DNA of 64,000 nucleotides. Origin: Arctopsyche grandis (taxonomy: Eukaryota > Arthropoda > Insecta > Trichoptera > Hydropsychidae). The notes beneath the pieces were generated by a model, which made no database searches, had not been told where the DNA came from, and saw nothing but the letters and a program-made list of their open reading frames with translations. Position numbers and translations under genes: made by a program. The DNA is taken from contig NC_135356.1 of the NCBI RefSeq assembly GCF_051622035.1, positions 28,426,839 to 28,490,838 of the forward strand, written 5' to 3'. Shown here piece by piece: positions 58,560 to 64,000 of the stretch. Within the stretch, counting starts at the first letter, position 1; each line of letters starts with the position of its first letter.

Positions 58560-59035
58560 GTTCGGGTGGGGTGGGGAGGGTTATTTCCATGCGGAATTTC
58601 ATTTTATGAAACAAATTTGTGCGCACGAAAGGGTTAAAATGCAAAACGTGCACACGTACGCGGACGAGTCTATTCGCGCAATGTAATAATTTTCAAATGC
58701 GATTTACGCGCCGCGCCATTTTGCTCGACGTACGCCAATTTCATTTTGGCGACCTTATTACTCGGTTTCCGGCGATAATTGAGTGATTTTCCTGGGAGCG
58801 AGGTCTCGGGGAAAATTCAATTTTCCCCTTATTTATCCTAGAAAATAGATTGTAAAAAGAAGTTCATCTGGAGTGGCTGCGAAAAATAGACGTCGATAGT
58901 GAAAGATGGAAATTGAAAAGAACGTCGCCTCTCTAAACAAACACTATAGAAAAATATAACTCGATTTTCAAGGAAAACTTTTTCCACGTAATTTCTTCAA
59001 AGGACACAATTCGCTTTATACGGTGGCGTAGCTAG
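58560..59035. other. GC-richer unique segment
   Basis: GCACACGTACGCGGACGAG, TTTACGCGCCGCGCCATTTT and TTGGCGACCTTATTACTCGG stand out from AT-rich neighbours. No ORF and no repeat match in this window. Candidate conserved non-coding or promoter-like DNA. Confidence 0.3.
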
Positions 59036-59982
59036 GAATGTTCAGCTCTCAGGCAAAAAATATGCAAGTACTCTTTTTCCTTTATGTTTGTTTGCGTTCA
59101 ATCGCCAGCAATGCGGGATTATTTAATCTGGATTGTCTGGTTGAGTTCCTTTTGTCATCTTTTATAATTTTTAATAAACTATGTAGAAGTCATATAGACT
59201 TAAGATTTGCCTACTCAAAAGCTCCAATTGATATTTTTACGATGGTCATGAAAGTTGACCGAAAAAGTACTAATTAGCTATATTGAAAGGAAAAGTCGTC
59301 AATAGACATCCCATTCTATCTTGATAACTATTCAGATTATCCTACAAGCAATCGACACATGAACATACACACATATGTAAAAATGTATGAAAGTGCTTAA
59401 CCATTGTTAGGTTTTCTGCAACTCAATTCATTATAGAGAGAGCAGTCTTCGTGACAAACAATGCACATCGAGTCCGTGAATATATCCCGCAGAAACGCGA
59501 TCGGTCACGTTTTATGAGAATCACATTGTTTTAAATTTAAACAAGCATTATGTAGGCTTTGACAGAGTTCACGCAGTACGTGATTATTGGAGAAATTCGA
59601 AATGATATGACTCAATGGTATTAATAATTTTATTTGCCCTCGACTAAAGCTCTTTCCCATGTGTATGCTTTGATGACAAACACACTGGGCTTTGCGAAAG
59701 CACTCCAATAACGAGTGGGTGTACAAATGTACACTGGCAGCTTTTTTAATAAAGCAAATTACAAAATGTGGAGTGATATTTCGCAGAAAAATATTTTTCA
59801 GCCGCATTCAAAGTACGCAGCTTTAGCACATTGAATTGTACGAACTCATTATTTCTAAAAGTGTATGTATGAATACACGGATAAAATATCATCGAAAACA
59901 AGACATGGGGGTGAGTTTTGGCCTAGATGGCGTATAAACAACCCCTGGAACATGTCAATATATGTACATATGTACGTGCGTA
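59036..59982. other. Spacer without recognised gene
   Basis: Frames at 59038-59277 (+) and 59505-59807 (-) have no conserved features or splice context and are not called. Confidence 0.3.
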
Positions 59983-60548
59983 AGGGCGAAAACACAACGA
60001 TGCACGTGGCACATGTTTTTTTTTTGATATTTTTAAACATTTCTTTTAAGCATATACTTAATTCACGAGAAAAGAATTTACGGTTATCACGGATGGCGAA
60101 ATTTTGGCGATTTACCGGTAAATCGGAAAGCCTTCTATTCTCGGCAGTCCATCCAATGAGAAAATACCCGCAGACAGACTCACTATATCTATTATTCGGG
60201 GAATTCAAGATTGAATAGATTGCTTCTTTAATTTTATTTACATATTAGCCACAGTGACATTACATAATACTCTGAGGGACATTATAGAATACACAGCGAT
60301 GCACGTTGCACGTGGTTTTTTTCAGATACTTTTAAACATGCGAAAAAAATGGGCCGTGCCTTGCATATATTACATACATGGAAAACCCAGAACGCCCCGC
60401 CCCAAAATGATCGCCTGGAGCGTTTTCGGAATAATTGTATGCTTGTATTTATACTTGCTTGGCAGTGATCGATAACGGTGTATCCCATATTTGAAGAAAT
60501 TTAGGAGAACTTGTCGACGTGTAACGTGACGTGCTGTGTGTTTTCGCC
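59983..60548. mobile_element. Harbinger-like MITE (GGGCGAA family) with internal insertion
   Basis: Starts after TAA with GGGCGAAAACACAACG and ends GCTGTGTGTTTTCGCCC before TAA. The element-type sequence GCACGTGGCACATG / GCACGTTGCACGTGG occurs twice (60003 and 60302), so roughly 300 extra bases lie inside, including ACATATTAGCCACAGTGACA, a piece also present at 45050. Confidence 0.55.
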
Positions 60549-60551
60549 CTA

Positions 60552-60741
60552 AGGGCGAAATAATTTTACCGAAAATGGTCCAAAGCAGGGATAAATACTA
60601 CCATACAATTTCAACGACATAGGTCGAATGTGTCGTTTTGAAAGTACTATCTCATGCACACGTGCGATGAACGTCACATTTTTTCTATGTGTTTAAAACT
60701 ATCTAAAAAAAACCACGTGCCACGTGCTGTCTGATTTCGCC
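60552..60741. mobile_element. Harbinger-like MITE (GGGCGAA family), abutting copy
   Basis: GGGCGAAATAATTTTACC to GTGCTGTCTGATTTCGCCC. Separated from the preceding element only by the shared TAA (60549-60551) and followed by TAA. Confidence 0.65.
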
Positions 60742-60931
60742 CTAAGACGCCCCAAAGGCTCTCGTGATCATTATTCGTACCAGAATAAATTGACGTGGGC
60801 GTATTTTTTTCAAGGCTTGATTTGCCAAATATTCACGACATTTCCGGAATGCTAATGTCAGCGTGGAATTACGTGTATTTACATCTGCGTAAACAAAAAT
60901 CTGTCGCCGATCGTCCACATCAAATACGTCA

Positions 60932-61114
60932 ATGGTTTCCCGCTGGGTTTCTCCCTATCTTTACGCAATATTTTACGACCTTGTTGACAAGAAGATGACA
61001 ATTGGGGATAACGAGAAGACATTAGTTACATTTACATTTGCGAGTACGTCATACACGTGCACTCTGACCGACTTTTATGTTGCCCTTTTCTGCGAATCGA
61101 TCGACCCCCTGAGG
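60932..61114 (+). CDS. Possible exon of unknown protein
   Basis: An open frame of 61 codons with balanced composition (SPYLYAIFYDLVDKKM, FTFASTSYTCTLTDFYVALF) ends at CCCCTGAG/GTGAGTTC, an excellent splice donor at 61115. The region is GC-richer than its surroundings. No family is recognised and no partner exon is seen, so this is only a candidate. Confidence 0.2.
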
Positions 61115-61117
61115 TGA

Positions 61118-62395
61118 GTTCCCTAGCGCGCAGCTAACATTCAATTATTAGCCGAGTTGGTTTGGACAATGCCCCAATGTAATTAAAACTATCGCGAATG
61201 TTTTCAGAGACAATGCATCAAAGAAAACTAATCTCCTTATTAATGAATCAAAGGTTTTAATGGGGGGGGGGGGGGAGTTCGTGAGAGCGTCAGAGACGAC
61301 AGCCGCTGGAGGCTGTAAACTTTAGTTTCTGAAGAAAATATCCGTGGAATGATAGTGAAAGGTGATAATCGAATAACAATGCAAATGGTGGCTCAGACTT
61401 AAGTCATATCTGTCGGTAGGATCAGCATTCTAAACGGATAAGCTCAACCTGAGTAATCTCTCATCGTGATTGGTGCTGAAGTCGTTACGCGAAATTAAAT
61501 GTTTTGAAGTACAACGGCTAGAATCAAAGGTTTTTTTATGAAAGGTTTTAAAGAATACACAGGAAAGTGTTTCAAATTGAATGGAACATTTGAAATAGAT
61601 ATGTTTATATATTGCAGCTAAACGAAGTTCCGGCACTCCTGTGTTTGTAGAGCGTTAAATACTGCATTGACTAAGTGCTTTAAATATTAAATTAAAATGA
61701 AGTCTTTTAGTGATATTAAAATACAAAATTTATAAGTGAGAGCTCTCGGAAAAAATTAGAAGTCTAAAATTAGCCTAGCTATATAAAATGGGGCACAGCA
61801 TCATTCTTCAAAATACATATTTTCAAAGGATCATATACATATATACCATATAAAATTGCTCAAATGTTGTCGTTTTACTGTTAAAAAGTATTATAATAGC
61901 GACTGTTCATTTTTCGAATGAATTTTTTTATGGTTTATTTTTATATTAGCCCAGTATTGAACTTGTAAAAGCGTCAATCGGGTGGTCGCAATCAGAAACC
62001 TGATTTTTCTGCCTACGAGATATCAATTAATTATTGAATTTGAAACATTCTATAAAATAATCTCAATTGAGTATGTGAATATCACTCAACGTTCGAAAAT
62101 TATAATTTCATTGTGACGTATGCACATGTATGTATATCAGAATTTTCGAGTGATCCCGAGTCAGAAACATTAAATAAATATGTTCATAAGTATATACATA
62201 GATATGTATGTACCTATATATTAAAAAAATATTGACTTTGATTTATTTTTTAATTTAAATCGACCTTTTTCAGATGCGAAATCAATTTTCTCCATGTATA
62301 TTATAGGAATAAAAATTTTGCACACATTTTGTCTAATAATATCTATCTTGAGTGGATCATGTTACTGACATATGACCACACATTTTTGAGGGTTA
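61118..62395. other. Spacer without recognised gene
   Basis: Contains a 13-base G-run at 61262. Otherwise ordinary AT-rich DNA. Confidence 0.35.
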
Positions 62396-62399
62396 ATGT

Positions 62400-63185
62400 A
62401 ATTACTACTTCCGGCTTACGAATTTTTACCAAAGCTTTATCAACTCTATGAAGAATACAAATATGAATTTTAAGCTCAATACGTTCAGTGATGTACACAG
62501 AACAATTGGTGTGGTCATATTTGATTTTTCTAAGAAGAAAAAATCCAACTTCCGGTTTATCAAATTTGTTAATATTTTTAATTACATGACATTGATACAA
62601 GGATTATACTGGAGTTTATTCATGAAGATCACACATATTTAAAGGGTCGAAAAGTGCAAGAAAAATCGAACGAGAGTAAGCTGCCGCTTCCAGTTGACTG
62701 ACCTTCACTAAATTTTATATATTATTTTGTATAAAACTTAAACTTCTATGTAGATATGAAATTGTAGGTAAATACACCGAAAGGTTTCTGAGAAAAACAT
62801 AAACTTCCGGTTGAGGTAAAAATATTTAAAAAGTAGTATATGAAATTTATCATTTATATTACATGTAAAAAAAATTGAGTTTGATTTGTTCGCTTTAAGA
62901 GATAAGTTAATCCAAAAACTTAAAAAAAGAATACACCTATAAAGGGAGATACCACTTCCGGCCACCTTAAAAATTTAAAAAAAATTTTCGTAGTACTGAT
63001 TAGCATTTTAGTAACTGATACTAAATTTCAGGCGGATAGGACTAACGATGATCAAAAAATCTCCAAAATACACAGAAACACACACACACACACACATTTT
63101 TCTAGACCATGAAAAAGTGATCACTGATGGATTCAGTCTAAATCTCGAGCTCGAATTTTCGCACGATCACAAAACTTCAACTATT
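62400..63185 (+). repeat. Degenerate tandem modules of repeat family E (ACTTCCGGT)
   Basis: CTTCCGG (or CTTCCAG) recurs at about 62408, 62550, 62686, 62805 and 62955, spacing 118-151 bases, each followed by A/T-rich sequence with AAATTT and GTATATGAAATTTATC-like blocks. The right end (ACTGATACTAAATTTCAGG ... CACACACACA..TTTTTCTAGA ... CTCGAGCTCGAATTTTCGCA) recurs at 55556-55735 (-) and 56375-56420. Confidence 0.55.
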
Positions 63186-63589
63186 GTTATTACATATTTA
63201 TATATGTACATGTATACATATAAAATAAAAATACAGAAAAGATATTTTCGTTTTTGAATAAAATTTGCGGGCGGCATTTTGAAGGGCGGCATTTTGCCAT
63301 CTGTTTAAAAGGGTAGCATATAGTCCAAAGACGTTTCTCTATATTGTATGTATATACATATATGTTATTAATCTGTTCAGATTAATAAATTGGTATTTTC
63401 GAGTCGAATGTTCAATTTTCGAAATACTCCAGGTGAAGTACCGAGCCGGTACATATTACATAATAATACCCATATATGTTAAGTGTTTTCGAGTTCAAAT
63501 GAAATTCAATGTCGAAATATTCATTTGAAACATATGATAATTTTAATAAATTAATTTCCAGAATATATATCCCACGTATGTATTTAAAA

Positions 63590-63630
63590 TACACAATGGT
63601 CCAAAACTATTAAATAAATAAATAAATAAT
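63590..63630 (+). mobile_element. LINE 3' tip
   Basis: ACACAATGGTCCAAAACTATTAAATAAATAAATAAATAA is the right half of the CR1/Jockey-like terminal hairpin and tail, as at 7595-7630. The copy is only a few dozen bases long. Confidence 0.5.
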
Positions 63631-63640
63631 TTGTAATGTT

Positions 63641-63766
63641 GGACCCAGAAGGTGCCGCGTACTGTTAAAAGGTTGTAAATGCATTGTTAAAGGTTTGCCG
63701 AACCTTTTTTACAAAGGATTTACAACAATGGAACAATGGATAGCACTGTGACTATCCGACCTCTAC
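63641..63766 (+). mobile_element. Chimeric hAT MITE (family B)
   Basis: Left half GGACCCAGAAGGTGCCGCG and centre AACCTTTTTTACAAAGG are of the long type. The right end AATGGATAGCACTGTGACTA is of the short type. No clean 8-bp duplication is visible. Confidence 0.7.
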
Positions 63767-64000
63767 AGTTATAACGGATAGCACAGGAGCGGCTGAAGAG
63801 AAATCGATACAACGTGCTTACAATTTTTAAATCTTGATTACTTCCATTTGGTAATAAGGTTATATGAATCAACTGGTATATAAATTATTAATAATCGTAT
63901 ATATGTATGTTACAGTCGAAGTGTATTTTCAGTTGAAATATACATACATATATCCCAACTGGCGTTTTAGGTCGTTCACATTCAAATACAATTCAAATAG

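Noticed and set aside
59855..60218. Overlapping 117-codon frames on both strands
   Set aside because: They cross a MITE border and inserted DNA, and neither shows protein features.

Overview
This is an AT-rich nuclear window from a eukaryote, almost certainly an insect. Genes have short introns with GT..AG borders, and the rest is packed with dispersed repeats: CR1/Jockey-like and RTE-like LINE tails, a tRNA-derived SINE, and non-autonomous hAT-, piggyBac-, Harbinger-, Mutator- and Helitron-type elements. Runs of the ACATACATATGTATGTACATA type are scattered everywhere. The order of insect cannot be fixed from the sequence alone. No prokaryotic gene organisation, CRISPR array, rRNA gene or stand-alone tRNA gene was seen.

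Three host genes are supported. (1) At the left edge, on the + strand, are the last three coding exons of an FKBP14-like peptidyl-prolyl isomerase of the ER lumen (second half of the FKBP domain, two EF-hands, C-terminal HDEL). (2) At 23.5-24.7 kb, + strand, is a five-exon phytanoyl-CoA dioxygenase-domain gene of the PHYHD1 type, with the Fe(II) HxD...H triad and the 2-oxoglutarate arginine in place. (3) At 33.7-40.6 kb, - strand, is an eight-exon gene for a multi-pass membrane protein with about eight hydrophobic segments and a very long Lys/His-rich loop. All its exon phases join correctly, but I do not recognise the family.

Layout: 0-2.3 kb FKBP14 3' part; 2.3-12 kb AT-rich spacer with SINE, Helitron and Harbinger-like MITEs; 12.2-14.8 kb a hAT element with other elements nested inside it; 15-17.3 kb two LINE 3' ends; 17.7-19.5 kb a repeat block holding a mutated copy of part of the PHYHD1 gene; 20.3-23.5 kb foldback element, Helitron and LINE; 23.5-24.7 kb PHYHD1; 26.5-28.9 kb a triplicated unit separated by long (TA)n; 29.6-33.7 kb mariner-, hAT-, Harbinger- and piggyBac-like elements; 33.7-40.6 kb the membrane-protein gene with transposons in its introns and 3' end; 40.7-64 kb gene-poor, repeat-rich DNA with several nested or tandem insertions.

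The genes show no functional relationship to each other. The strongest observations outside the genes are: the intron-containing PHYHD1 fragment caught between direct repeats 6 kb from its parent; many insertions with intact target-site duplications, which allow element boundaries and order of insertion to be read directly; a chimeric MITE; two MITEs that used the same 8-bp target within a 9-bp tandem repeat; LINE and SINE families that both end in a hairpin; and the unrecognised membrane protein. All splice models and family calls come from reading the sequence by eye, without database searches.
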